From Fibrobacter sp. (GTDB lineage: Bacteria; Fibrobacterota; Fibrobacteria; Fibrobacterales; Fibrobacteraceae), in contig JAFXRC010000059.1 of the NCBI GenBank assembly GCA_017526585.1, positions 1 to 64,000 of the forward strand: a stretch of 64,000 nt of DNA, in the 5' to 3' direction. Made by a program: the position numbers and the translations under genes. Positions 41,695-50,694 of the stretch are shown piece by piece. Under the pieces are notes generated by a model, which saw only the letters and a program-made list of their open reading frames with translations, did no database searches and was not told the DNA's origin. Numbering within the stretch: the stretch's first letter is position 1; every line of letters starts with the position of its first letter.

Positions 41695-43026
41695 CTACTT
41701 CTTCTTTTTGCCCGGAGGGCTAGGCATGAAGGGGCTGCTTGCCGCAGACTTTTCTTTGGTGGCGGTCACCGTTTCTTGACTTACGACCACGGAATCGCCC
41801 ACGGAAAGTCCCTTGAGAATCTGGATGTTCACGCCGTCGCTGATGCCTGTCTTGACGGGGCGCGGGGCGGCCTTGCCGTCGATGTTTACCCACACGAGGT
41901 TGCCGCTCGGCTTTTTGCCGTCGGGGCGTTTTTTGAAAGACTTGGGGAAACTGCCGGGGGGCGGGCCCATTCCTGCGGGAGGTGCCGGGAAGTCACCCTT
42001 CTTGAAGTCGCCTTTCGGGAAATCGCCCTTGGCAAAGGTGCTGTCACCGGATTCGCCGTGCGGCGGGCGCATGCCCTTGGGCGGTTCTGCCATCGGGGTG
42101 CCGTCGGCAGGAGTAAACTTGAGAGCCTTCACCGGGATCGCGATGGCGTCGGTGATTTCTTGGGTTACGATGGTGCATGTCGCGGTCATGCCGGGGAGCA
42201 GTTTCTGTTCCGGGTTCTCGGCGGTAATCACGACGGTGTAAGTCACCACGTTGCTCGTGGTCGTCGGATTCAGACGGACTTCCTGTACGATACCGTTAAA
42301 GGTATCGTTCTGGAAGGCATCCACGGTGAACGTGACACGCTGTCCCTGTTTCACCTGACCGATGTCGGCCTCATCTACGGCAGCCATCACCTTCATCTGG
42401 CTCAAATCCTTGGCGATTACGAACAAAGTAGGAGTACTCATGGAAGCAGCCACCGTCTGGCCGACTTCTACGGCGCGCTTCAGGACCACGCCGTCGATGG
42501 GGCTTTTGATAGTCGCGTAGCTCAAGTTGAGACGGGCCTGATTGACTTCGTTCTGGCTGCGTTCAACGGAGAGTTTTGCCGAATTCATATTGTATTCAGC
42601 GGTTTCAAGTTCCACGGCGCTTGCAGAATTGCTCTCGGAAAGTTTCTTGACGCGGTTGTAAGTCGATTCCTTATACTTGTAGTCGGTTTCAGCACTGCGG
42701 AAAGCGATTTCAGCCTGCGTGAGAGTCGCCTTGAGCTTGGACTTGTCGAGCTCGGCGATGACCTGCCCCTTCTTGACCTTAGAATTGAAATCGACGTTGA
42801 TTTTGGCGATGTCGCCCGACACCTGTGTACCGACTTCCACCTGATCAACGGGTTCCAGCGTGCCGGTTGCAGAAATCGTGGTCGAGATTGTGGTCTGCAC
42901 CACCTTGGTGCTTACGAGTGGACCCGCGGCATTTTCAGCGTTTGCCGAAAAAAAGAACGTCTTGACACCATAAGCGATAGCGCCAAGAATCACTAAAATG
43001 ATGAAGATTTTCAAAAGCTTTTTCAT
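41695..43026 (-). CDS. HlyD/MacA-type efflux periplasmic adaptor
   Basis: 443 residues. One N-terminal membrane span (LLKIFIILVILGAIAYGV). Then the membrane-fusion layout: first lipoyl half GTLEPVDQVEVGTQVSGDIA, alpha-helical hairpin ~110-165, second half LSYATIKSPIDGVVLKRAVEVGQ, beta-barrel and ITDAIAIPVKAL. Unusual is a low-complexity insert near residues 315-385 with repeated KGDFP units and many Pro, Gly and Lys. Adaptors link an inner-membrane ABC or RND pump to an outer-membrane channel. No pump gene is adjacent in the window. The closest type is MacA; the partner is unknown. Confidence 0.85.
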   Translation of the reverse strand: MKKLLKIFIILVILGAIAYGVKTFFFSANAENAAGPLVSTKVVQTTISTTISATGTLEPVDQVEVGTQVSGDIAKINVDFNSKVKKGQVIAELDKSKLKATLTQAEIAFRSAETDYKYKESTYNRVKKLSESNSASAVELETAEYNMNSAKLSVERSQNEVNQARLNLSYATIKSPIDGVVLKRAVEVGQTVAASMSTPTLFVIAKDLSQMKVMAAVDEADIGQVKQGQRVTFTVDAFQNDTFNGIVQEVRLNPTTTSNVVTYTVVITAENPEQKLLPGMTATCTIVTQEITDAIAIPVKALKFTPADGTPMAEPPKGMRPPHGESGDSTFAKGDFPKGDFKKGDFPAPPAGMGPPPGSFPKSFKKRPDGKKPSGNLVWVNIDGKAAPRPVKTGISDGVNIQILKGLSVGDSVVVSQETVTATKEKSAASSPFMPSPPGKKKK

Positions 43027-43164
43027 AAACGCAACTCAAAAAATAGAAAGTCTTACCCATTTTTCGAATAATTAGATGCGCGTGTACCGCAAAAGGTTGC
43101 ATTATTTTATATTTTCTTTCGTCTCTCGTCTGTAGGACCAGAGGTCCGTTCTTTCGTCTAGATT

Positions 43165-44064
43165 ATGACTCGTATCGCAAAAAAAGATGACAGCTCCGAG
43201 GTTCGCCGCGTCACGTGGGTGGGACTTGGCTGGAACGTGGTCTTGTCGGTAGGCAAGTTTTTTGCGGGTTATTTTGGCGGGTCTCAGGCACTTATTGCCG
43301 ACGCCATTCACAGCGCGTCTGATTTTATTACGGACATTGCAATTATCGTCGGGTCGCGTTTCTGGAATTCGCCGCCCGATGCGGAACACCCGTATGGGCA
43401 CCGCCGATTCGAGACGCTCATTTCGGTCGGGATCGGGCTTGCGGTTTGCGCCGTGGGCATCGGGCTCGGCTACAACGCCGTCGTGGCACTCAAAAACGGC
43501 GAGCAGTCGCACCCCGAATGGATTGCAGCGGTGATGGCGGCGGTTTCGATTATCGTGAAAGAGGCGCTTTTCCGCTACACGCGGGCAAAGGGGCGAGCCA
43601 TTCGCAGCGAGGCCGTCGAGGCTAATGCTTGGCACCACCGCAGCGACGCCTACAGTTCTATTCCTGTTTTGGTCGCAGTCCTGTTCGGAATTCTTTGTCC
43701 GACGCTCTGGTTCGCAGACTCCGTAGGCGCGATTATCGTATCGGTATTCATTCTGCATTCGGGCTTTGAAATCGCTTGGCCAGGAATTCACCGCGTGGCC
43801 GACGAAGGCGCCAGCGCCGAAGTGGCCCAAAAGCTAAAGGACGTCGCTCTCGCCTGTCCGAACGTGATTAGCATTCACGGATTCCGCACGCGTTATGTAG
43901 GAAGCGATTTGCATGTGGATTTGCATGTGGTCGTCCCCGCCGACATGACGCTCCTTGCCGCGCACGATTTGGCCGAAGAAGTGGAACGGCGCATTATTGA
44001 AGCGGGTGAAAATGTAGTCGATGCGCTCGTGCACATCGACCCGTACGATCCTAAGAAAGTATAG
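43165..44064 (+). CDS. Cation diffusion facilitator (CDF) family transporter
   Basis: 299 residues, six membrane spans. Metal-site motifs DAIHSASDF (span 2) and NAWHHRSDAYSS (span 5) carry the Asp/His residues of the zinc/iron exporter family. The C-terminal cytoplasmic domain includes ISIHGFRTRYVGSDLHVDLHVVV, ending in HIDPYDPKK. It exports divalent cations (Zn, Fe, Mn or Cd) in exchange for protons. It is divergent from the efflux adaptor. No good Shine-Dalgarno lies directly before the ATG. Confidence 0.9.
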   Translation: MTRIAKKDDSSEVRRVTWVGLGWNVVLSVGKFFAGYFGGSQALIADAIHSASDFITDIAIIVGSRFWNSPPDAEHPYGHRRFETLISVGIGLAVCAVGIGLGYNAVVALKNGEQSHPEWIAAVMAAVSIIVKEALFRYTRAKGRAIRSEAVEANAWHHRSDAYSSIPVLVAVLFGILCPTLWFADSVGAIIVSVFILHSGFEIAWPGIHRVADEGASAEVAQKLKDVALACPNVISIHGFRTRYVGSDLHVDLHVVVPADMTLLAAHDLAEEVERRIIEAGENVVDALVHIDPYDPKKV

Positions 44065-44093
44065 TGGATTGCCGCGAGCATGACCGCGCGAAC

Positions 44094-45554
44094 CTATTTC
44101 TTCAGCAGGAAGCCGGCGACGCTCTTTTCGCGTACAAAGGTCTTCTGCGCCGCTGCTTGGACATCGGCTGCAGTGACTTTGTTCAGCTGGTCCGCCCAAT
44201 TCAAGAAGAGGCGGTAGTCGCCGTACATTTCGTACCAGGCAAGCATCGTCGCGACATTCTCCATATCCGTCAAGCTACGCACCAAACCCGCATAGGCATG
44301 GTTCTTGACCTTCTGGAAATCGCGTTCCGAAACGGTTTCGGTCTTCAGCCTTTCCAATTCTTCCCAGACGATTTTTTCAACCTTCGCGGGGTCGGCATCC
44401 GGACGCATATTGACGGTCACACCGAATTCCGAGACATACTTGTTCGGCGAGTTTGACGCCTTGGCACTCACGGCGAGCTTTTCGTCTTGCACCAGACGCT
44501 TGTAAAGCCTTCCGGAACGACCGTTCAAAACACCCTCGGCAATGTCCAGCGAATAGAGAATCGGGGCTCCCACTTCGGGAGTCGTAAATGTCAGCGTGTA
44601 AAGGTTCGGTGCGTCAGGGCGCGTCACGGTCAAGCGCTTCTCGCCCGCCTGCTCGGGGTCGCGAATCGTCAGCGGCGGGAATGCTTCACCCGTCGGAATC
44701 GGTTCGAAGTACTTCTTCACCATCTCCATGGTAGCCGTAGTATCGATGTCGCCCGCCAGCACCAGGATTGCATTGCGCGGCTTGTAATACTTGCGGTAAT
44801 GTTCGTCCGCCATTTCGCGAGTGAGGTTCATGATGTCGCTCGGCCAGCCTATGGTCGGCACGCGATACGGGAACGCCTCGTAAATCATGGAATTGAGCGT
44901 TTCATAAAAACGCCCCGTCGGCTTGTCGTCGTAGCGCATGCGACGTTCTTCGCGCACCACCATGCGTTCCGAATAGAATTCGCGGAGCACGGCGTTCTGC
45001 ATGCGGTCAGATTCCAGCCACATGAAAAGTTCAATTTTATCCTTAGGGAGCGTCACGATATAGGCGGTCATGAGGTCGCTCGTAAAGGCATTCAGGCCCG
45101 TGCCACCGGCAGCCTGGTAGGCGCTCCAGAGTTCGTCCTTCACAAAAATTTTGCGATGTTCGTTGACCACGGAATCGTGTTCGGCGGTAAGCTTCTTGAC
45201 CGTCGCGGAATCACCTGCGATAATCGCCGGGCGAATCAAAGCCTGCAGGCTGTCCTGCGTAGCCATGAACTTAACATCGGCAATGCTGTCGGTGATCCCC
45301 ACCTTCTTGGTGCCCTTGAAAAGTTCATGTTCCAGAATGTGCGCAAGGCCCGACTTTCCCGGAACTTCGTGTACGGAGCCCGTCACGTAGAACAGGCGGC
45401 AGCTCACCGTGGGCGACTGCTTGTTCGGGTGCAACAGTACCGTGAGCCCGTTGGGCAGAACTTCCTTGTGGACCACCAGGTTCACCTGGGCAAGGGACTG
45501 CGTCGCGGCAAGCAGCGCCACGCCGCAAGAAATTTTCTTGAGCCAATTCATCAT
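44094..45554 (-). CDS. M16 (insulinase) family zinc peptidase, secreted
   Basis: 486 residues with a signal peptide (WLKKISCGVALLAATQSLA). HILEHELFKG near residue 90 is the inverted zinc motif HxxEH; PRNAILVLAGDID and the second M16 domain (VNMRPDADPAKVEKIV, KNHAYAGLVRSLTDM) follow. It should degrade peptides in the periplasm or at the cell surface; many bacterial members work as pairs of active and inactive subunits, but no second M16 gene is next to it. The start overlaps the stop of the upstream unknown gene by ATGA. Confidence 0.9.
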   Translation of the reverse strand: MMNWLKKISCGVALLAATQSLAQVNLVVHKEVLPNGLTVLLHPNKQSPTVSCRLFYVTGSVHEVPGKSGLAHILEHELFKGTKKVGITDSIADVKFMATQDSLQALIRPAIIAGDSATVKKLTAEHDSVVNEHRKIFVKDELWSAYQAAGGTGLNAFTSDLMTAYIVTLPKDKIELFMWLESDRMQNAVLREFYSERMVVREERRMRYDDKPTGRFYETLNSMIYEAFPYRVPTIGWPSDIMNLTREMADEHYRKYYKPRNAILVLAGDIDTTATMEMVKKYFEPIPTGEAFPPLTIRDPEQAGEKRLTVTRPDAPNLYTLTFTTPEVGAPILYSLDIAEGVLNGRSGRLYKRLVQDEKLAVSAKASNSPNKYVSEFGVTVNMRPDADPAKVEKIVWEELERLKTETVSERDFQKVKNHAYAGLVRSLTDMENVATMLAWYEMYGDYRLFLNWADQLNKVTAADVQAAAQKTFVREKSVAGFLLKK

Positions 45555-46489
45555 GCCGTCTGCTCCCCGCTATTTCTTTCCCTAGCGAACTTGACGATTT
45601 CTTCTGCGATTTCGTTTGCCTTCTGCGTATTTTCGCTGTAGATGGCATCGATTTTCTGGCAACCCAGTTCCAAAATTCGGCGAGCAAGCGCCGAACCCTT
45701 CTGACTGCGCAAGTCGCGAATTGCAAGGTCGATCAGTTTGATATCGGCCTGTGCCGGGTAGCCCTTCATAAAGTCGTAGAACAACTTGATCTGTTCGTCG
45801 TACTGAGCATCGGTTTCGAGCGCAAGCAGAAACGGGATTACACGCGTGTTCAGAAGCTTGCCGAGATCGCCGACGAAGGTATTCAGCGTAAGACCCTTGG
45901 GGAAAAGTTCCTCGGTATCGTTCTGCAAGTCCTCGGTATCGACAAAAGCACCGGATTCGATTTGTTCCAGCGCATCGTTCAAAAAGTCCATTTCCTTTTT
46001 ACGAGCCTGCTCGCGGAAACGCGCCTGGTAGTAAATAGGAAGTGTCGTGAGGCAGAAATGCGCCTGGTTCGCCCCGATAAATTCTCCGATATAGTAGATG
46101 TCGGCATCCTCTTTCAGGATGTCTTCTTCTTGCGAGAAGTTTCCGATCTTTGCAGGAATCGGAATCACCTCCATGCTCGAAAGTTCGTGCAGGCGGTCAC
46201 GCACCTTTTCGACATCCATGTCAGACGGCAGGTCAACGCCATCGGCTTCCATGGATTCAAGCATGTCGTTGATTTTGTCGTCCACAGCGCGGTCAATCGC
46301 CTTCTTGCTAGGCACACGCGGCGAGAACATTCGAAAATCCCCTTCCAACGTCAACAGACCATTCTTGATCATGTCATCAAAGGGAGTGCCGCTCTCCTGT
46401 TCATCGGGGTTGGGCAAAATCTTTGCGTACGCAATCATGCGCCCGCACAAATTCTCGTCGTTACCTTTTTTCTGCTCAATGCCTAACAT
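45551..46489 (-). CDS. Conserved-looking protein of unknown function
   Basis: 312 residues, soluble, acidic and mostly helical. I recognise no family. Segments that look structured are RMIAYAKILPNPDE, GLLTLEGDFRMFSPR, MEVIPIPAKIG and IYYIGEFIGANQAHFCLTTL; an aspartate/glutamate-rich stretch and a helical C-terminus follow. There is no signal peptide. The overlap with the M16 peptidase gene suggests the two are expressed together. Codon use is like its neighbours. Confidence 0.7.
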   Translation of the reverse strand: MLGIEQKKGNDENLCGRMIAYAKILPNPDEQESGTPFDDMIKNGLLTLEGDFRMFSPRVPSKKAIDRAVDDKINDMLESMEADGVDLPSDMDVEKVRDRLHELSSMEVIPIPAKIGNFSQEEDILKEDADIYYIGEFIGANQAHFCLTTLPIYYQARFREQARKKEMDFLNDALEQIESGAFVDTEDLQNDTEELFPKGLTLNTFVGDLGKLLNTRVIPFLLALETDAQYDEQIKLFYDFMKGYPAQADIKLIDLAIRDLRSQKGSALARRILELGCQKIDAIYSENTQKANEIAEEIVKFARERNSGEQTA

Positions 46490-46537
46490 ACAGGGAGCAA
46501 TATAGTAAAAAGGGGGCTTTCTGAGATCCGCTTTTTG

Positions 46538-48637
46538 TCACTTAACGCGGATCATCTGCTGGCGAAGCGCAGAACCGTTCTGCGTTTGCAGCAGGTAGAC
46601 GCCCGGCGCAAGATTATCAGTCTCCAAAGAAGAGCTCTCGCGAATCAGTTGCCCCGTCACGCTGAACAGGCGCACGCGAGTCTCCGGAACCAGCCGCTGG
46701 ATTGGCGCCGCAAGCCCAGGAATAGACATTATTTCGTCGGCCTTGAGCAAAATCAGTTCCAGCTGATCCAGGTTCGGACCGTCGTTTCCGGCGATTGTCG
46801 CAAAGGTAAAGTAGCTGGCCCCGGCAGGGAGCTTCGCGGTTATCGATAAAGTGTCCCAGGTCGTCCAATTCTCGGTCGCCTCAAAGGTAAGCGACTCGGC
46901 ACTCTTGCATCCATTGATTTCCGTTTCGCAAACTCCGGGGGCTGCAGCAGCAAGCATTCGAGCCTTGCCGCTACCATTCGCGTAGCGGACAACCACTTTA
47001 TATTCTCCACCCACTTCGGCATAAATCGGAACCTGAACCATACTCAAATCACCGGCGCCATAGTTCACGAATCCATTTCCGTTAAATCCAGCATTGTTGC
47101 TTTCAGCAGCGGCATTCGTAATGATTCCGTCTTCGACCTGGAATTCGGTCGTGCCCTTCGCGGCAAAGCCCGGGGTGAGTTCTATATCGCCTGTCGCGAC
47201 AATTTCAACCGCAGCCTTGCTCGCATCAACCTGGCTTGCACTCTTGCCGCTCCAGCCCGCAAAAGTCCAACCGTCAAAGGGTTTCGCCGTAAATGTAGCA
47301 GTCTTACCTTCTGCAACCTTGTTACCCGAAAGCGAGGATTCCACTTTGCCGCCAATCGCCTCGCCGATGGATACGTTGTAATAAGTCGCAGATGCATCGA
47401 GAGTCGTGACCTCGTTGGAATACGCGCCGAGGCCCCCCATGCTGTTCGCCGCACGCACCGTAATCTTGGAGCCCACGGCAACGCCATCGAGATCGAAACT
47501 CGGGACAACCACGTTCGCCTTGTACTTGCCGTTCACGAACACCACCCAGGCGCGAGCGTTATCGTCGTCGGCCCAGACGATTTCGGCACCTTCCTGCGCA
47601 ATTTTCGGGGCGTTTACCTGCACCGTCAACTTGGTCGGATCCCAGTTGTCACTACCCTTGAGCACGTTCGAAAGCGTATACTTAGCGGCGTCGTTTGCAT
47701 TCCACACCGTCTTGAGCGTGGTCGCCGTCGAGCCGTCCTTGCCACCATTGAAATATGTCTTGCGCTGGCTCGTATTCACAGCGTTGCCGTTGCCATCCTT
47801 GCTGTTGTATTCGCCAAAGACTTGCGGGGCGGAATTCATGTCGGGGCCCCAGCCTTCGCCCGTGGGTTGCGCAATCATCTTCGTATTTAGGAATACTGCC
47901 TTTGCGTGTCCCCAGGAACGCCCCAAATAGTATGTTCCGTTGAAACCGCTGTTGCTTACCGAGATGGTCGCGTTATTGAATACGTAGCCCCAGTCCCCCG
48001 GATTCTGGGAAGCCGTAATGTAGCCACCCTTCCGCGTCACCACAAGCTTGGTGCCTTCGAAGAACACGTCGCCGCCTCCGCAGATAAAGTCGACCGTTCC
48101 GTCAATTTCGCCACCTTCCCAGTAGGTGCGGCCCTTCTTGGTGTAGTAGGTGTCCTGGCCACTCAACAGACGAACATTCTTGTAGATAAACTTGTCGCCT
48201 TCGTTCTGTTGCAGCGCCACCTGGCGCGCAGCTTCCGTCGAACTGACCGAGCTCCTATTCTGCAGGGTGATATCCTGCATGTACATGTTGTTGTTCTTGG
48301 GGAAATAGAGCGTTGCCGTGGTACTGATACCTTCGGTATCCGTCGTGTTCCAAATAATTGTCTTGTCTACCGATTGCCCGACAATAGAGACGTTCGACGC
48401 AGAAAAAGTCGTCTTGCCGTGTTCATCGCCCGTTAGCTTCGTAATTTCATACTCGCCATCGGGAACAAAAATGACGAAGCGGTTGCCCGCAGATGCGCCC
48501 GCCGCCGCAATGGCCGCCTTGAAGTCGCCATCAACACCAAGTACGAAATCAATCTTCTTTTTTTCGACAGCGGAAGCAGAAATTGCGAGACCTAAAGTCG
48601 CAAGTAGACAGATTTTTGATGTAATACTATTTAACAT
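46538..48637 (-). CDS. Pectinesterase (CE8) with carbohydrate-binding and sorting domains, secreted
   Basis: 699 residues. Signal peptide (KICLLATLGLAISASA). The CE8 parallel beta-helix (~30-330) has LQNEGDKFIYKNVR, GQDTYYTKKGR, GTVDFICGGGDVFFEG with the catalytic aspartate, and YLGRSWG. It demethylates pectin. Residues ~415-480 resemble an InlB-type repeat (KPFDGWTFAGWSG), ~490-635 a CBM35/CBM6-like module (FQVEDG..., GGEYKVVVRYANG), and the C-terminus a sorting-type domain (VRLFSVTGQLI... GVYLLQ). It is followed on the same strand by unrelated genes and preceded by the pectate lyase, with which it would cooperate outside the cell. Confidence 0.9.
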   Translation of the reverse strand: MLNSITSKICLLATLGLAISASAVEKKKIDFVLGVDGDFKAAIAAAGASAGNRFVIFVPDGEYEITKLTGDEHGKTTFSASNVSIVGQSVDKTIIWNTTDTEGISTTATLYFPKNNNMYMQDITLQNRSSVSSTEAARQVALQQNEGDKFIYKNVRLLSGQDTYYTKKGRTYWEGGEIDGTVDFICGGGDVFFEGTKLVVTRKGGYITASQNPGDWGYVFNNATISVSNSGFNGTYYLGRSWGHAKAVFLNTKMIAQPTGEGWGPDMNSAPQVFGEYNSKDGNGNAVNTSQRKTYFNGGKDGSTATTLKTVWNANDAAKYTLSNVLKGSDNWDPTKLTVQVNAPKIAQEGAEIVWADDDNARAWVVFVNGKYKANVVVPSFDLDGVAVGSKITVRAANSMGGLGAYSNEVTTLDASATYYNVSIGEAIGGKVESSLSGNKVAEGKTATFTAKPFDGWTFAGWSGKSASQVDASKAAVEIVATGDIELTPGFAAKGTTEFQVEDGIITNAAAESNNAGFNGNGFVNYGAGDLSMVQVPIYAEVGGEYKVVVRYANGSGKARMLAAAAPGVCETEINGCKSAESLTFEATENWTTWDTLSITAKLPAGASYFTFATIAGNDGPNLDQLELILLKADEIMSIPGLAAPIQRLVPETRVRLFSVTGQLIRESSSLETDNLAPGVYLLQTQNGSALRQQMIRVK

Positions 48638-48651
48638 AAAACCTCATATCT

Positions 48652-48681
48652 GGATTGCATCGCCTTCGGCTCGCAATGACG
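48652..48681. repeat. Dispersed palindromic repeat, GTCATTGCGAG type
   Basis: GGATTGCATCGCC then TTCGGCTCGCAATGACG, ending directly at the stop codon of the pectate lyase gene. Same family as 33891-33926 and the insertions in the GSCFA gene. Confidence 0.6.
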
Positions 48682-50433
48682 TTATCTCGCTTTTCCTTTT
48701 ATATCAAACACATTCCCGTTCGCTTTTTTCAGGTACACGCCGGCGGCGTTGTCGCGGCTACCAAAGTCTACATAGTAGCGGCCGGCCGTTCCTACTGGGC
48801 GCACCGCGCGTGCCCCGATGGCATCCGTTCCGCCAATCTCGGCGAGATCTTTTTCCCCTGCATACAGGTCCGCACTCATCCAGCCGATGTAATCGATGTT
48901 CGCCACGCCATCTTTCGAAAGGCTTGTGAACTTGAGTTCACTGTAACCCGTATCCAATTCGATTTCCACCGACTGGGTTTTCCAAGTCGTCCAGGCGCGG
49001 GTCGATTCCATGCTGCCTTCAGCAAGGAGAGTCTTGTCGCCCACACTGATACTGTAGCCGCGAGCAGAGCTACCGCCATTTGCAAAACTGATGTACAGCG
49101 TATACTTGCCCGCCTTCGCAGCCGTTACGCCGTAAGTCACGAAGCTACCCTTTTCGTTATCCACGTTGGCATAACCCTCGCCCACAAAACCCTTATTCGT
49201 TGTTTCCTTGGCCCCCTTGATGTCTGCGAAATTCACGCCATCGATGTACGTCTTGCAGGTATCGCTCCCGCACATGGCCGCCGGAGGAGGCGGTTCCACA
49301 TAAGTACCCGTCGCCTTTTCGAGCGCTTCCAAATATGCGGTTTCCGTCGCAAGGATTGCGCTGCCGTAGTCACCTGCCCACTGGTAACCCGTTCGACGTT
49401 CCGCGCTAATTTTCATAAAGTCCTGCGTCTTGGTACTGGCTCCGTCGCGGTCGCAGAAAAAGTAGTCGTCGCTATTCACTTCGTAAAAGCGGAACCACAA
49501 TGAAGAGCCCGCCTTGTCGACAACGCCGGCCGTCTTGCTAAAGGCTTTGTCTTTCAATCTGTTTTTCTTGTACCAGGCAATGGCACCCTTGACCGCGTTC
49601 TGAATCGCTTCGGTCTGTTCCGGCCAGTTCATCAGGAACCACACCACGCCCATCGATTCGTTACCGGACTTGCTCGGGAGTTCGTATGCGCGGGCCCCCA
49701 CTGGAGCGAGGCTGTTCGTGTCGTGCTGGGCGCACCACACCGTCAAATTTCCGTTGTTTACAATCTGCGCCTTGAGCAGGTAATCAATTGCCTTGTCCAT
49801 CGCGCCCTGCATTTTGCTGCGAGTCGCCTCGTCAATGATATCGGAATCAAACGGAGACGTCTTGTTTGCAATGTCCATCATGGTGACCATCGCGCGAATC
49901 ATGGCGTTGTCGTTCAGCGTAATCTGGTCCGAATAGTTGCCGCGCTTGGGCCATACCTGCGGAAGCCCACCCTTGGAACGCTGCATGGTCAGCAAAAAGT
50001 TCACCGCCTTATTGAAGCTCGTCTTAAAAGCGACCTTGTAATTGTTGTTAGTCGTCTCCTTGTAACGCACTGCCAGCAAGCGCATTTCTTGAATAGTCGC
50101 GTTGTTGTCAATCGTGCCGAGGTCGCCACCATCCTTAGCGCGCCATTCCGACTTTTGTCCGCCGGAGTAGGCACTCTTGTACTTGTCGGCCATCGCCTTG
50201 TAAAAGCCGCCGTTGTCAATCTGCCAGGTGGTCATGTTGTAGGTGTACTGGTCGATATCCATGCCTTTAGCCGCGTCGGTAAGTTCCGAATAGCCGCGGT
50301 AACTGTTGATTTTAGAGATCGCCGTCTTGGGGGGCTCGTAAGCGGCAAACGCCGAAACCGTAAGCAACGCTCCTGCGAGAACGCATGCCCGAAGCGCCCC
50401 GTTTTTCATGGGGATATAGTTCCAAACACTCAT
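48682..50433 (-). CDS. Pectate lyase (PL10 family) with C-terminal carbohydrate-binding module, secreted
   Basis: 583 residues from ATG 50433 (GAGGA upstream); signal peptide region KNGALRACVLAGALLTVSAFA. Residues ~40-390 follow PL10: WQIDNGGFYKAM, GTIDNNATIQEMRLLA, GGLPQVWP, LNDNAMIRAM, WCAQHDTNSLAPVGARAYELPS and MNWPE. Members cleave polygalacturonate by beta-elimination with calcium. Residues ~400-540 are a CBM35-like module (ADIKGAKETTNKGF..., AGKYTLYISFANGG). The C-terminus is short and basic. The promoter TTGCTT-N17-TAGATT lies at 50505-50477. With the adjacent CE8 it forms a pectin-degrading pair. Confidence 0.9.
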   Translation of the reverse strand: MSVWNYIPMKNGALRACVLAGALLTVSAFAAYEPPKTAISKINSYRGYSELTDAAKGMDIDQYTYNMTTWQIDNGGFYKAMADKYKSAYSGGQKSEWRAKDGGDLGTIDNNATIQEMRLLAVRYKETTNNNYKVAFKTSFNKAVNFLLTMQRSKGGLPQVWPKRGNYSDQITLNDNAMIRAMVTMMDIANKTSPFDSDIIDEATRSKMQGAMDKAIDYLLKAQIVNNGNLTVWCAQHDTNSLAPVGARAYELPSKSGNESMGVVWFLMNWPEQTEAIQNAVKGAIAWYKKNRLKDKAFSKTAGVVDKAGSSLWFRFYEVNSDDYFFCDRDGASTKTQDFMKISAERRTGYQWAGDYGSAILATETAYLEALEKATGTYVEPPPPAAMCGSDTCKTYIDGVNFADIKGAKETTNKGFVGEGYANVDNEKGSFVTYGVTAAKAGKYTLYISFANGGSSARGYSISVGDKTLLAEGSMESTRAWTTWKTQSVEIELDTGYSELKFTSLSKDGVANIDYIGWMSADLYAGEKDLAEIGGTDAIGARAVRPVGTAGRYYVDFGSRDNAAGVYLKKANGNVFDIKGKAR

Positions 50434-50476
50434 AAATTCCTCTTTGCGGCAAATCGCACCGCGCAAACCTTATAGG

Positions 50477-50505
50477 AATCTATGTTATTTCTATGTCATA
50501 AGCAA
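50477..50505 (-). promoter_or_regulatory. Promoter of the pectate lyase gene
   Basis: TTGCTT (50505-50500), 17-bp spacer, TAGATT (50482-50477), about 40 nt before the start. The rest of 50506-50694 is A+T-rich with no gene seen. Confidence 0.5.
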
Positions 50506-50694
50506 TGGATTAGATAAAAATTTTACCTAAAAAAGTCACTTTTCTTTCTAATTTTAGTCCACAATTTTAGCGCAATCAAGCATTCCATTCTCTTTTTTTT
50601 AAATTTTACAAAAATAGATGTCAACATTAGAAAAATACCGCCACCAAACTTTAAGCCTGTTGCCGCTTCGGAATGGAAACATTCCAAGAAAATT

